Assembly (NCBI RefSeq): GCF_020614375.1
Contig: NZ_CP085327.1
Span: forward strand, 2,282,823 to 2,346,822
Length of the DNA stretch: 64,000 bases
Origin: Haladaptatus salinisoli
Lineage (GTDB): Archaea > Halobacteriota > Halobacteria > Halobacteriales > Haladaptataceae
Reading direction: 5' to 3'
The position numbers were made by a program, and so were the translations under genes. The notes under the pieces are model-generated. The model was not told where the DNA came from and ran no database searches. It was given only the letters and a program-made list of their open reading frames with translations. Below are positions 37,364 to 46,600 of the stretch, in pieces. Position 1 is the first letter of the stretch, and each line of letters opens with the position of its first letter.

Positions 37364-37415
37364 GCGCGGGGATTGGCGACGAACGGGGAAGTGGTTTCGG
37401 AATCGCGCGTCGATC

Positions 37416-38180
37416 TCACTCTCGAACGGCGTCGCGTTCGGCTTCGATTCGCTCGGCGTACTCGCTCGCGATGGTGTCGAGAATCGCCTCGCCTGCCTCC
37501 GGCGTCCCCTCCCGCGGGTCGCCGAGAACGCCGTTTCGCGCGATGGACTTGAACCCCTCGCCGAGCAGTCGGGAGACGGAAACGTCCCCTTCGTAGCCCG
37601 CGTCGAGTTCGTCTGTTCTGACGAGTCCCTCGTTCACCGCCAGCACGACGGCGGTTTCGGCGGCACCCGCGTGAATCACGTCCTCCTGGTAGTCGACGCC
37701 GCCCTCCCGAAGGCCCTCGTTCTGTAGTTCCATGAGGTCGGAGAGGTCGGCGAGCGCGATGACGTTCGCGTCGATGTCGCGAGCGACTTCCGGCGCGACC
37801 GCGTTGACGGGGGCGAAGTTTCCGCCGTGGGTCGGGACGAGGACGACGTGTTCGAACCCGTGTTCGTCCAACGACTCGCAGTACGATCGAATCGTGTCCA
37901 TGAGAACCGTCGCGGGGACGGTGATGGTTCCGGGGAACTCCATGTGATGGCCCGAGCAACCGGGGCGAATGGTCGGTGCGACGAGCGCGTCGCCGAGTTT
38001 TTCGGCGATGCGCGCCGCTAGTTCGTCGCCCGCCAGCGTGTCCATAATAAGCGGTAGGTGCGGGCCGTGTTGTTCGACCGACCCGACCGCGACGATAGCG
38101 GTTCGTTTCCCGTCGTCGAGCGCGGTTTCGACGTCCGGCCACGTGCAGTTCGAAAGACGTACGTTCGAAGCGGAGGTCAC
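37416..38180 (-). CDS. creatininase family amidohydrolase (ArfB-like)
   Basis: 254 residues. The metal motifs are complete: GSVEQHGPHLPLIMDT, GCSGHHMEFPGT, VVLVPTHGGNF and the HAGAAETA helix. The family includes creatininase, mycofactocin MftE and archaeal ArfB, a deformylase in riboflavin/F420 biosynthesis. The last role is likely in a haloarchaeon, but no other flavin gene is near, so no symbol is given. The ATG at 38180 is supported by the divergent spacing to the cyclophilin end. Confidence 0.85.
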   Translation of the reverse strand: MTSASNVRLSNCTWPDVETALDDGKRTAIVAVGSVEQHGPHLPLIMDTLAGDELAARIAEKLGDALVAPTIRPGCSGHHMEFPGTITVPATVLMDTIRSYCESLDEHGFEHVVLVPTHGGNFAPVNAVAPEVARDIDANVIALADLSDLMELQNEGLREGGVDYQEDVIHAGAAETAVVLAVNEGLVRTDELDAGYEGDVSVSRLLGEGFKSIARNGVLGDPREGTPEAGEAILDTIASEYAERIEAERDAVRE

Positions 38181-38279
38181 GGTGGCTTCACGGTCGAGGA
38201 AGGACGTAAACCTGTGGTCGGGAAGCGTCGCGGTATCCGTCCACCGGGTCTCGACGCCGCGGACGCGGGAACCGGACGT

Positions 38280-38798
38280 TCAGTCGTGGACTTCGACCGA
38301 TTCGAGCACCACGTCGTCTTTCGGTTTGTCCTGCGCGTCGGTCTCGACGGAACCGATTTCGCGCACGACGTCCATCCCGTCGACGACCTCGCCGAAGACG
38401 GAGTGGCGGTTGTCGAGGTGCGGCGTGGCGTCGAGCGTGATGAAGAACTGCGAACCGTTGGTGTTCGGGCCGGAGTTCGCCATCGAGAGGACTCCCTCGC
38501 TGTCGTGGGTGAGTTCGGGGTGGAACTCGTCGTCGAACTGGTAGCCGGGGCCGCCGCGGCCGGTACCGGTCGGGTCGCCGCCCTGAATCATGAAGCCCTC
38601 GATGACGCGGTGGAAGAGCACGTCGTCGTACAGCGGTTCGTCCGTCTTCCGCTCGCCCGACTGCGGGTCGGTCCACTCCCGGTCGCCGGTCGCCAGTCCG
38701 ACGAAGTTCTGGACGGTGCGGGGCGCCCGCTCGTCGAACAGTCGAACCTCGATGTCGCCGTGATTCGTGTGAAGCGTGGCCGTCAGGTCGTCTGCCAT
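38280..38798 (-). CDS. ppiA: cyclophilin-type peptidyl-prolyl cis-trans isomerase
   Basis: 172 residues. Core motifs include [19 protein letters not shown] (with the catalytic Arg), [18 protein letters not shown], and [19 protein letters not shown]. It speeds protein folding in the cytosol; no signal is present. The ATG at 38798 is preferred to the earlier one at 38819, because the domain begins at [13 protein letters not shown]. Confidence 0.93.
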   Translation of the reverse strand: MADDLTATLHTNHGDIEVRLFDERAPRTVQNFVGLATGDREWTDPQSGERKTDEPLYDDVLFHRVIEGFMIQGGDPTGTGRGGPGYQFDDEFHPELTHDSEGVLSMANSGPNTNGSQFFITLDATPHLDNRHSVFGEVVDGMDVVREIGSVETDAQDKPKDDVVLESVEVHD

Positions 38799-38837
38799 GG
38801 TCGGACCGTCGGACTCCAAGGAAAAAAGCGGTTCTAT

Positions 38838-39098
38838 CTATCTGCTCGCGGTCGTGTACAGGAGCGGTGCGATGACCAGCAGCGCGACGCCGAGGTACGC
38901 GTAGTGGGGCGGCGCGCCCATCGACACCACGAGCATGAACAGCACGCCGAACATGATGGCGTTCAGCGACAGCACCTTCCGGGATTTCAGCGGAATCGCG
39001 CCCAGCAGCGAGAGCGCGAATAGGACGAAGACCGCGTGTCCCACGTTGTATTTGATGAGGAAGTCGTCGATGAGTGGGAGAGGGACGAATTCGAACAT
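38838..39098 (-). CDS. 86-residue membrane protein
   Basis: 86 residues with three hydrophobic helices (GHAVFVLFALSLLGAIPL; LNAIMFGVLFMLVVSMG; YAYLGVALLVIAPLLYT). The family is not recognised, but the codon use is good. It is followed by the cyclophilin gene on the same strand (39-base gap), and preceded by another small membrane protein. Confidence 0.7.
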   Translation of the reverse strand: MFEFVPLPLIDDFLIKYNVGHAVFVLFALSLLGAIPLKSRKVLSLNAIMFGVLFMLVVSMGAPPHYAYLGVALLVIAPLLYTTASR

Positions 39099-39139
39099 TC
39101 CTGCCCGAAAATCGGGGTGAGTTCTCCTTTAAACTTCCG

Positions 39140-39352
39140 CTATGCCCCGCTCGACCCCGTTAGCTCCAGCGGTCTGACCCAGATGTACCAGATGAGAACG
39201 GCGGCCGTGAGGTAGCCCGTGTAGAAGACGACGGTTCCCACCGAACCGTACCCCATCTCGGTCAGCGCGTACTTCGCCATTCCGGGGACGACGACGCCGA
39301 GCGCCAGCGCCAGCCCGAAACGAACCTTCCCGGCGGCATCCTTCGTGCCCAT
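39140..39352 (-). CDS. 70-residue membrane protein
   Basis: 70 residues from the ATG at 39352, with two hydrophobic helices (FGLALALGVVVPGMAKYALT; GTVVFYTGYLTAAVLIWYIW). The upstream frame to 39508 is Arg-rich and antisense to the promoter of the neighbour, so it is not used. The function is unknown. It is divergent from the PGF-CTERM gene and lies 41 bases before the 86-residue membrane protein. Confidence 0.65.
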   Translation of the reverse strand: MGTKDAAGKVRFGLALALGVVVPGMAKYALTEMGYGSVGTVVFYTGYLTAAVLIWYIWVRPLELTGSSGA

Positions 39353-39467
39353 ACTCCCGCTTCGCGCTCCACCGGGGTCAATCGCTCGATTCGCCCTCGC
39401 GGTCCGCCGACGATTCCTCGAACTATCAGACCACAAAGTATTTGCTCGAACGTTCCGCGAATCGAAC

Positions 39468-40472
39468 ATGAATCGCGAAAGAGCACTGGCGGGCGGCGTC
39501 GCCGTCATCGTGACGGCGGCCTTGCTCGCCGCCGCCGTGGTTCCCGGCGCGATCGCGGAGTCGTCACCCGACGACTTCCGCGCCAGTCACCTCCGCCTCG
39601 AAGAGGTGACCATCTCGCCCGGCGAGGTGTCCGGCGGCACCGCGACGCTGACCGTCGACACCCGACTCGGCCACCGAGGTGGGCCGGCGAACAACGTCAC
39701 GGTGCTCGTCCGGGCCGTCCACCTGGACTCCGGGCTGGTCGAGACGACGACCGAAACGCGCGTCCCGACCATCGAGGGGGAGCGCGAGACGAGCGTCACG
39801 CAGAACGTCTCCGTCGAACGACGGGGCGGCTACCGAATCGAGACCATCGTCTTCCGCGACGGCGAACGCGTCGCGGAAGGCGGGAAGGAAGTCCGCGGCG
39901 TCGGCACCCTCCGACCGGCCTACGCGCGAACCGACGTCGCCTTCCACTGGCGGGGCGAGGGGAGCGAGTTCCCGTCCGTGGAGTACGCCATCGCCGACGC
40001 GACGAACAACCGCACGACGCTCGACGTTTCGACGTACCTGACGAATCGGGGCGACGCGCCTTCGGAGAACGTTCGCGTCGTGTTCGCGGCGCGGCAGGCC
40101 GATTCGAACATCGTCGCCGACCGCGCCACCGTTCCCGTCGGTAAAATCGCGGCGGGCCGAACCGCGAACCCGTCGGCGACGCTGACGGTGCCGGACGGCT
40201 ACAACTACTATCTCGACGCCGTGCTCTGGAAGGACGGCGCGGTGGTCGGCTCCGCCCGGAGCGCGGCCAACCTCGACCCGTCGGCGACGCTCTCGGTCAA
40301 CGAAACGCGACGCGAAGTCGGCCTGTCCGTCTCTGATTTCGAGGATAGCTCTCCGCGATCGAAAGACGAGGGGACGGTCACCGCCAACGACGCCGGACAA
40401 CCCGGCTTCACGGCACTCGCGGGAATCGCCGCGCTGCTCGTCGCGGGCGCGCTCGCACGGAGAAAACCATGA
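39468..40472 (+). CDS. secreted surface protein with PGF-CTERM anchor signal
   Basis: 334 residues. A Sec-type signal lies at 1-30 (RALAGGVAVIVTAALLAAA). Two Ig-like beta domains follow (about 40-160 and 165-280: LRLEEVTISPGEVSGGTATL, TLDVSTYLTNRGDAPSENV), resembling haloarchaeal DUF7490-type modules. After a Ser/Asp linker the C terminus is QPGFTALAGIAALLVAGALARR, the PGF-CTERM motif, helix and basic end that archaeosortase A processes for lipid anchoring. The protein is thus displayed on the cell surface. The stop overlaps the next gene by 4 bases (ATGA). Confidence 0.88.
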   Translation: MNRERALAGGVAVIVTAALLAAAVVPGAIAESSPDDFRASHLRLEEVTISPGEVSGGTATLTVDTRLGHRGGPANNVTVLVRAVHLDSGLVETTTETRVPTIEGERETSVTQNVSVERRGGYRIETIVFRDGERVAEGGKEVRGVGTLRPAYARTDVAFHWRGEGSEFPSVEYAIADATNNRTTLDVSTYLTNRGDAPSENVRVVFAARQADSNIVADRATVPVGKIAAGRTANPSATLTVPDGYNYYLDAVLWKDGAVVGSARSAANLDPSATLSVNETRREVGLSVSDFEDSSPRSKDEGTVTANDAGQPGFTALAGIAALLVAGALARRKP

Positions 40473-40807
40473 CTGACACCGCCACCGCCGACACCGACAC
40501 CACGACCGTCCGAGAACCGACCGACGACCGCGACGCGCGAATCGACGCTGACCGCGCCCCCGACGACGCGCGGGGCGGTCGCAACGAGCGAGACGAACGC
40601 ATCCGAGCGTACCTCTATCGGGGTGCGCTCGTGCTCCTCGTGCTGTTCGCCGTCGTGGCGCTCTTCCAGTTCTACACGAGCGCGCTCGCCGTCATTCGGA
40701 CCTTCGTCGCCGACCGGTACCGACCGCTGTTCAACGCGGCGTTCAACCTCGCCGTCCTCCTGACGACCGGAATCGGCATCTCCTACGTCGTCCGCCGGAT
40801 GGATTAG
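40469..40807 (+). CDS. 112-residue membrane protein coupled to the PGF-CTERM gene
   Basis: 112 residues: a Thr/Asp/Arg-rich cytosolic head (1-45), then two helices (GALVLLVLFAVVALFQFY; AFNLAVLLTTGIGISYVV). It resembles a haloarchaeal family sometimes listed as DUF8060, from memory. The ATGA overlap with the surface-protein gene implies joint translation and perhaps a shared complex. The stop overlaps the convergent P450 stop. Confidence 0.7.
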   Translation: MTDTATADTDTTTVREPTDDRDARIDADRAPDDARGGRNERDERIRAYLYRGALVLLVLFAVVALFQFYTSALAVIRTFVADRYRPLFNAAFNLAVLLTTGIGISYVVRRMD

Positions 40808-42123
40808 CGCGTTCGAACGGTCATCTCGACCGGATTTTCGGGGTGGACGGTGACCAGCGGAACGAGTTCGAGCGGCGCGTCCGAGACGAGTTCGAACTCG
40901 AACCGGCGTCCGAGCGTCGCCAGCACGAGTTTCGCCTCGCGCATGGCGAACCCGTCGCCGATGCACCTTCGCGGCCCGCCGCCGAACGGGAAGTAAGCGA
41001 AGTCGGGGAGCTCGCGGCGGAACTCGTCCGTCCACCGCTCGGGACGGAACGCCCACGGGTCGTCGAAGAAGCGCTCGTCGTGGTGGACGACCCACTGCGG
41101 CGTGGCGACGACCGTCTCGGCGGGAACGTGAAATCCCGCGAGTTCGTCCGCCGCCTCGGCCTGTCGGTAGACGACGTAGGCGGGCGGATAGAGGCGCATC
41201 GACTCCATCACGACCGTTTCGAGGTAGTCGAGGTCCGCGAGGTCGGCGACCGTCGGCGGGCCGTCGAGCACCGAGTCGAGTTCGTCGCGGAATCGGCGTT
41301 CCTTCTCGGGGTGTTTCGAGAGGAGGTACCACGAGTAGGTGAGCGTCAGAGCGGTGGTGTCGTGACCCGCCAGCAGCATCGTCATCATCTCGTTTCGAAT
41401 CTGCTCGTCGTCCAGCGCGTCGTCGTCCCGCAGTCGGAGCAGCGTCCCCAGCAGGTCGTCCTCGCTCCCGCGACGCTCGTGCTGTCTGCGGATGTCGCGC
41501 AGGATTCGCTCCAGTTTCTCCACCGAGCGTCGGTAGCGCAGGTTTCTGGGCGTCGGAACCTCCTCGGGAACGAACCCTTGCGGGCCCGGTTGGAACCGCT
41601 CGCCGACGTCGAGCAGGGCTTCGCGGGCGGCGCGCTCCATCCCGTCGAGTCGCGCCCCCAGCAGGCTCTCGACGACGATTCGAAGCGTGAGTTCGGACAT
41701 CTCGCGGTGGATGTCGACGTACTCGCCGTCGCGCCACGAGTCGGCCAGTTCCTCGGCGTCGCGGACGATAATCTCGGCGTACTCGTTCAGTTTGTCGCCG
41801 TAGAAGGAGGGTTGCATCGCCCGGCGCTGGCGCTGCCAGTGCTCGCCGTCGCTCGTGAGCAGGCCGTCGCCCAGCAGGCCCCCCAGCCCCTCGTCGCCGC
41901 CCAGGCTCGGCTTGCGGTAGTTCGCGGCGTTCGTCACGAGGACGCGTCGTATCGCCTCCGGGTCGGTGACCTGATACACCTCCTGTCCGTACACGTCGAT
42001 TCGCGCCACGTTGCCGTACTCGCGGGCGACGCGCTCCATGAACCCCAGCGGGTCGTCGGCGTACTGGAGACTCGAACCCAGAAACGGTACTCCCTCCGGC
42101 CCCGATGGCACGCGGTTCGCCAT
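40804..42123 (-). CDS. cytochrome P450
   Basis: 439 residues, soluble (bacterial-type) P450. The oxygen-binding I-helix is LLAGHDTTALTLT, the K-helix ExxR is ESMR, and the heme loop is FPFGGGPRRCIGDG with ligand Cys387. It should insert oxygen into a hydrophobic substrate using an external ferredoxin or flavodoxin. No redox partner or pathway gene is near; carotenoid or fatty-acid hydroxylation is a guess. The ATG at 42123 is chosen. The convergent stop overlaps that of the 112-residue membrane protein by 4 bases. Confidence 0.93.
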   Translation of the reverse strand: MANRVPSGPEGVPFLGSSLQYADDPLGFMERVAREYGNVARIDVYGQEVYQVTDPEAIRRVLVTNAANYRKPSLGGDEGLGGLLGDGLLTSDGEHWQRQRRAMQPSFYGDKLNEYAEIIVRDAEELADSWRDGEYVDIHREMSELTLRIVVESLLGARLDGMERAAREALLDVGERFQPGPQGFVPEEVPTPRNLRYRRSVEKLERILRDIRRQHERRGSEDDLLGTLLRLRDDDALDDEQIRNEMMTMLLAGHDTTALTLTYSWYLLSKHPEKERRFRDELDSVLDGPPTVADLADLDYLETVVMESMRLYPPAYVVYRQAEAADELAGFHVPAETVVATPQWVVHHDERFFDDPWAFRPERWTDEFRRELPDFAYFPFGGGPRRCIGDGFAMREAKLVLATLGRRFEFELVSDAPLELVPLVTVHPENPVEMTVRTR

Positions 42124-42310
42124 GGGTGTGATTCGGTCGCACGGAGTAAGTACCCCTCGCTCGGGAGCGCGGTACGATACGTCGGGGGAGACGCTCCGCC
42201 AAGGGGCGAATCGCAACGGTGCGAGAAAGTTCAGAGTTCACGTACTTCTAAGACGACCGCCGACGTACGTTCTTTCGCACCGCCGTCGCGGTGCGCGTGA
42301 GGGGAAACCG

Positions 42311-42571
42311 ATGAACGATAAATCACGGAACAAACGGATACTGGCGATACTTCTCGTCCTGTTGATGCTGTTGGGGGGTGCGGGGGCGATCCTCTCCGTG
42401 ACCGACGCGAAAGAAACCGCCGACGACCGGGACGGTGAATCGACGACCGGCGCTTCGAACGCGGCGAACGATCACGACGCGGTTTCGAGAGCGGTGACCG
42501 AGAACCGCGAGCGAGGAGCGGCGTTCGGGCAGTCGTCGGCGAACGGTCCCGTCGAAAACGCAATCGCGTAA
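42311..42571 (+). CDS. small exported or membrane-anchored protein
   Basis: 86 residues from the ATG at 42311. One hydrophobic N-terminal helix (ILAILLVLLMLLGGAGAILS) preceded by NDKSRNKR acts as a signal or anchor, followed by a polar Asp/Thr/Ala-rich tail. There is no lipobox. The family is not recognised. It is divergent from the P450 gene, separated by 187 bases. Confidence 0.6.
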   Translation: MNDKSRNKRILAILLVLLMLLGGAGAILSVTDAKETADDRDGESTTGASNAANDHDAVSRAVTENRERGAAFGQSSANGPVENAIA

Positions 42572-42636
42572 AATCGGCGGTCGAGTTCGCAACTCGACGT
42601 CGCCCTCGACGGAACGACCGGGTCGCTCGCTACGCT

Positions 42637-42652
42637 CGCCGCTGGAGCGGCG
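42637..42652. repeat. REP-like hairpin in a GCTCGC-rich intergenic stretch
   Basis: CGCCGC-TGGA-GCGGCG is a perfect six-base-arm hairpin. It lies in GTCGCTCGCTACGCTCGCC, a GCTCGC/GCGAGC-type low-complexity stretch (about 42620-42655). Short GCGAGC-rich palindromes recur in haloarchaeal genomes. Compare the insertion in carB at 46187. Confidence 0.4.
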
Positions 42653-42760
42653 CGTATCCGCGCTCCCGTTAGCTTCTGTGAGGAAAAACGCGTAGCTTCT
42701 GGAGGTAACGAACCGCAAGATTAGGTGGCTGGGGAGTTGTCCTCGGCCCCCGTCGATAGG

Positions 42761-42834
42761 TGGGCCAACGCGGATTTGAACCGCGGACCTCCCGGTTATC
42801 AGCCGAGCGCTCAACCTAACTGAGCTATTGGCCC
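42761..42834 (-). tRNA. tRNA-Ile (anticodon GAT)
   Basis: 74 bases on the minus strand: acceptor GGGCCAA/TTGGCCC with discriminator A; D arm GCTC-AGTTAGGTT-GAGC; anticodon arm CTCGG-CTGATAA-CCGGG; T arm CGCGG-TTCAAAT-CCGCG. CCA is not encoded and there is no intron. Confidence 0.96.
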
Positions 42835-42869
42835 AATTGAGCGCGTTTACCCGTTGCCCGTTGTGAGTT

Positions 42870-43421
42870 TTAAGGGTTTCCTTTCTCCTCGCTCTCGTCG
42901 TCGAAGTCGATGTCGTAGGCGTCCGAATCCATCCTGTAGGTGTCGCCGGTTCCGGCGGAGTCGTTCGGACCGCCGGAACCCCCGCCGACGACGTCGCCGG
43001 GGTTCGGGAACCCGAACGTGTAGACGCTGCCCGAGGCGAATTCGCCGGTCTGCTTGTCGACGTACGGCGTGATGACCCACCGCTTCGCGGCTTTCCTGAA
43101 GACCGCCCGCGTCACGGGGAAGGCGAGCAGGAATCCGAGCGTGTCGGTTATCAGTCCGGGCGTGAGCAGGAACGCCCCCGCGACGAGCAGGAAGCCGCCG
43201 TCGATGATGCGGTCGGTGGGGATGTCGCCCCGCGCGAGATCCGACTGTATCTTCTGGATGGTGTGTCGCCCCTCCGCGCGGACGAGCAACATCCCGAGGA
43301 GCGCGGTCAGCACGACGAGCGCGACCGTGAGTTGCCAGCCGATCTGTCCGGCCACGAAGACGAGAAACAGTCCGTCGGCCAGCGGAACCAAGAGCAACAG
43401 CACCAGCAGCCGTTTCCACAT
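42870..43421 (-). CDS. fxsA: FxsA family membrane protein
   Basis: 183 residues. Residues 1-125 hold the FxsA core with three to four hydrophobic helices (LLVLLLLVPLADGLFLVF, TVALVVLTALLGMLLVRAEG, GGFLLVAGAFLLTPGLITDT). The bacterial relative FxsA modifies exclusion of phage T7. The archaeal role is not known. The C-terminal 55 residues are Gly/Asp/Ser-rich and acidic, likely cytosolic. It is followed by tRNA-Ile on the same strand. Confidence 0.88.
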   Translation of the reverse strand: MWKRLLVLLLLVPLADGLFLVFVAGQIGWQLTVALVVLTALLGMLLVRAEGRHTIQKIQSDLARGDIPTDRIIDGGFLLVAGAFLLTPGLITDTLGFLLAFPVTRAVFRKAAKRWVITPYVDKQTGEFASGSVYTFGFPNPGDVVGGGSGGPNDSAGTGDTYRMDSDAYDIDFDDESEEKGNP

Positions 43422-43590
43422 GCTCGGACGTAGTGGTCCCGACTGTAAAACGCTTTACCTACCGGCGGGTCGCCGGAGAACTCGACCTCGGACCTCGTCG
43501 GCGGCCCGCCGCCCTACGGTCGCGGCGAATCGCCGTCGTCTTCGTCCCCGCTCCCCCCGTTTCCGAAATTCGAAATTCGGTTTCGCACCT

Positions 43591-43616
43591 CGTAATATTT
43601 CGTGGCGCTTATTACG
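43591..43616 (+). promoter_or_regulatory. carB promoter with CGTAAT/ATTACG inverted half-sites
   Basis: CGTAAT at 43591 and ATTACG at 43611 are inverted, and a TATA-like TTATTA (43609-43614) overlaps the second half. The box is about 30 bases before the carB ATG, close to a leaderless layout. The same CGTAAY half-site forms the palindrome at 49859 between carA and the Lrp gene, so a common regulator is possible. Confidence 0.45.
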
Positions 43617-43642
43617 ATGTACGAACTTAGCCATGATAACCA

Positions 43643-46600
43643 ATGAGTGAGGAAGCCGAGGACAGGACGATTTTGCTCATCGGGAGCGGCCCAATCCAGA
43701 TCGGACAGGCAGCGGAGTTCGACTACTCCGGCGCGCAGGCCTGCCGCGCGCTACGGGAAGAAGGAGCGCGAGTCGTCCTCGTCAACTCCAATCCGGCGAC
43801 CATCATGACCGACCCGGAGATGGCCGACGAGGTGTACATCGAACCCATCACCACCGACGCCATCGCCGAGATAATTCGGACGGAGCGCCCGGACGGGGTC
43901 ATCGCCGGACTCGGGGGTCAGACGGGGCTGAACGTCACCGCGGAGTTATCCGAGGAGGGCGTGCTGGAGGAGTACGACGTGGAAATCATGGGAACGCCCC
44001 TCGACACCATCTACGCCACCGAGGACCGCGACTTGTTCCGCCAGCGGATGCACGACCTCGGACAGCCTATGCCGCGCTCGACGACCATCACCCTCGACGA
44101 GGGCGAGTCGGTCGCCGAGTTGGACGAGGACGCCCTCCGCGACCGTGTCGAGGCCGCAGTCGAGGAGGTCGGCGGCCTGCCCGTCATCGCCCGCACGACC
44201 TACACCCTCGGCGGGTCGGGGTCGGGCGTCGTCAACGAGATGGACGAACTCGTGGACCGCGTTCGCAAGGGTCTCCGCCTCTCCCGGAACCACGAGGTGC
44301 TCGTCACGGAGTCCATCGCGGGATGGGTCGAGTTGGAGTACGAGGTGATGCGCGACGCCGACGACTCCTGCATCATCATCTGCAACATGGAGAACCTCGA
44401 CCCGATGGGCATCCACACCGGGGAGTCGACCGTCGTCACGCCCTCGCAGGTCATCCCCGACGACGGTCACCAGGAGATGCGCGACGCCGCCCTCGAGGTC
44501 ATCCGCGATTTGGGCATTCAGGGCGGCTGTAACATCCAGTTCGCGTGGCGCGACGACGGCACCCCCGGCGGGGAGTACCGCGTGGTGGAAGTGAACCCCC
44601 GCGTCTCGCGCTCCTCGGCGCTCGCGTCGAAGGCGACCGGCTACCCCATCGCCCGCGTCACGGCGAAGGTCGCGCTCGGCAAGCGCCTCCACGAAATCGA
44701 GAACGAGATTACGGGCGAGACGACCGCCGCGTTCGAACCGGCCATCGACTACGTGGTCACGAAGGTGCCGCGCTGGCCCAAGGACAAGTTCCGTGACGTG
44801 GATTTCGAACTCGGCACCGCGATGAAATCGACCGGCGAGGCGATGGCGATCGGCCGAACCTTCGAGGAGAGTCTGCTGAAGGCCCTCCGCAGTTCGGAGT
44901 ACGAACCCGGCGTGGACTGGGCCGACGTGAGCGATTCGGAACTCGAGACCGAGTACCTCGAAAAACCCACCCCCGACCGCCCCTACGCCATGTTCGAGGC
45001 GTTCGACCGCGGCTACACCGCCGAGCGGGTCGCCGACCTGACCGGCATCGAGGACTGGTACGTCGAGCGCTACGAGCGCATCGCGGACGCGGTCGAGGCC
45101 GCCGAAGCGGGCGACTTCGCCCCCGCCGCGGAGAAAGGGTTCACGAATCGCGACGTCGCGGCGATGGCCGGCGCGGAGGTGGGCGCGGTCGAAACCGGCG
45201 CACCGGAGCGCGCGTTCAAACAGGTCGACACCTGCGCGGGCGAGTTCGCCGCCTCGACGCCCTACTACTACTCCGCCCGCACGGCCCGCGAGACGAGCCT
45301 CTCGGGCCGCGACGAACTCCAAGTGAACCCCGACGTGGAGAGCGTCGTCGTGGTCGGCGGCGGTCCCATCCGCATCGGGCAGGGCGTCGAGTTCGACTAC
45401 TGTTCGGTGCACGCGGTGCGCGCCCTGCGCGAACTGGGTATCGAAGCCCACGTCGTGAACAACAACCCCGAGACCGTCTCGACCGACTACGACACCTCCG
45501 ACGGCCTCTTCTTCGAACCCATCACCGCCGAGGAGGTCGCCGACGTCATCGAAGCGACGAACGCCGACGGCGTGATGGTGCAGTTCGGCGGCCAGACCTC
45601 GGTTGACATCGGCCGCCCGCTCGAAGCGGAGATCCAGCGCCGCGGCCTCGACTGCGAGGTGCTCGGGACGACCGTGGACGCGATGGACCTCGCGGAGGAC
45701 CGCGACCGCTTCAACCGCCTGATGGACGACCTCGGCATCGCACAGCCGACCGGCGGCAGCGCGACCAGCGCGGAGGAGGCCCTCGAACTCGCGCACGAAA
45801 TCGGCTACCCCGTGCTCGTGCGCCCCTCCTACGTCCTCGGCGGGCGCGCCATGGACGTCGTCCACGACGACGACGAACTGAAAGAGTACATCGAGGAGGC
45901 CGTGCGCGTCTCGCCGGACAAACCCATCCTCGTGGACGAGTTCCTCGCCGACGCCATCGAGTTGGACGTCGACGCCGTCTCGGACGGCGAGCGCACCGTC
46001 ATCGGCGGCGTGATGGAGCACGTAGAATCGGCGGGCGTCCACTCCGGCGACTCGGCCTGCACGATTCCGCCCCGGTCGCTCGACGACGAGACGATGGCGC
46101 GGGTGCGCGAAGTCACGGAGGACATCGCCCGCGCCCTCGACACGGTCGGGCTGATGAACGTTCAATTGGCGGTGCGTGACGGGGAAAGCGAGGCGCAAAG
46201 CGCCTCGGATGCGAGCGGTGAAACCGCGAGCGAAGTGTACGTCCTCGAAGCGAATCCGCGCTCCTCGCGCACGGTCCCGTTCGTCTCGAAGGCGACGGGC
46301 GTCCCCATCGCCAAACTCGCCGCGCAGGTGATGGCCGGGAACACGCTGGACGAACTCGACGTCCGCGAGCAGATTCCCGAGCAGACGAGCGTCAAGGAGG
46401 TCGTCCTTCCGTTCGACCGCCTGCCGGGTTCCGACCCCCGCCTCGGCCCCGAGATGAAATCGACGGGCGAGGTGATGGGCACCGCCGACTCGTTCGGCAA
46501 AGCGTACGAGAAGGCGCAGGCCGCCGCCCACAACGACCTTCCGGACGGGGGAACCGCGGTCGTGGAACTTCCGGTGGACGGCTTCGGCGACTACTACGAC

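Noticed and set aside
42620-42655. Insertion sequence remnant
   Set aside because: No transposase fragment or terminal inverted repeats; it is only a short GCTCGC-rich palindrome.
43946-46531. 861-codon open frame antisense to carB
   Set aside because: In DNA of very high third-position GC the opposite strand stays open by chance. The protein has no recognisable domain, and CarB is certain.
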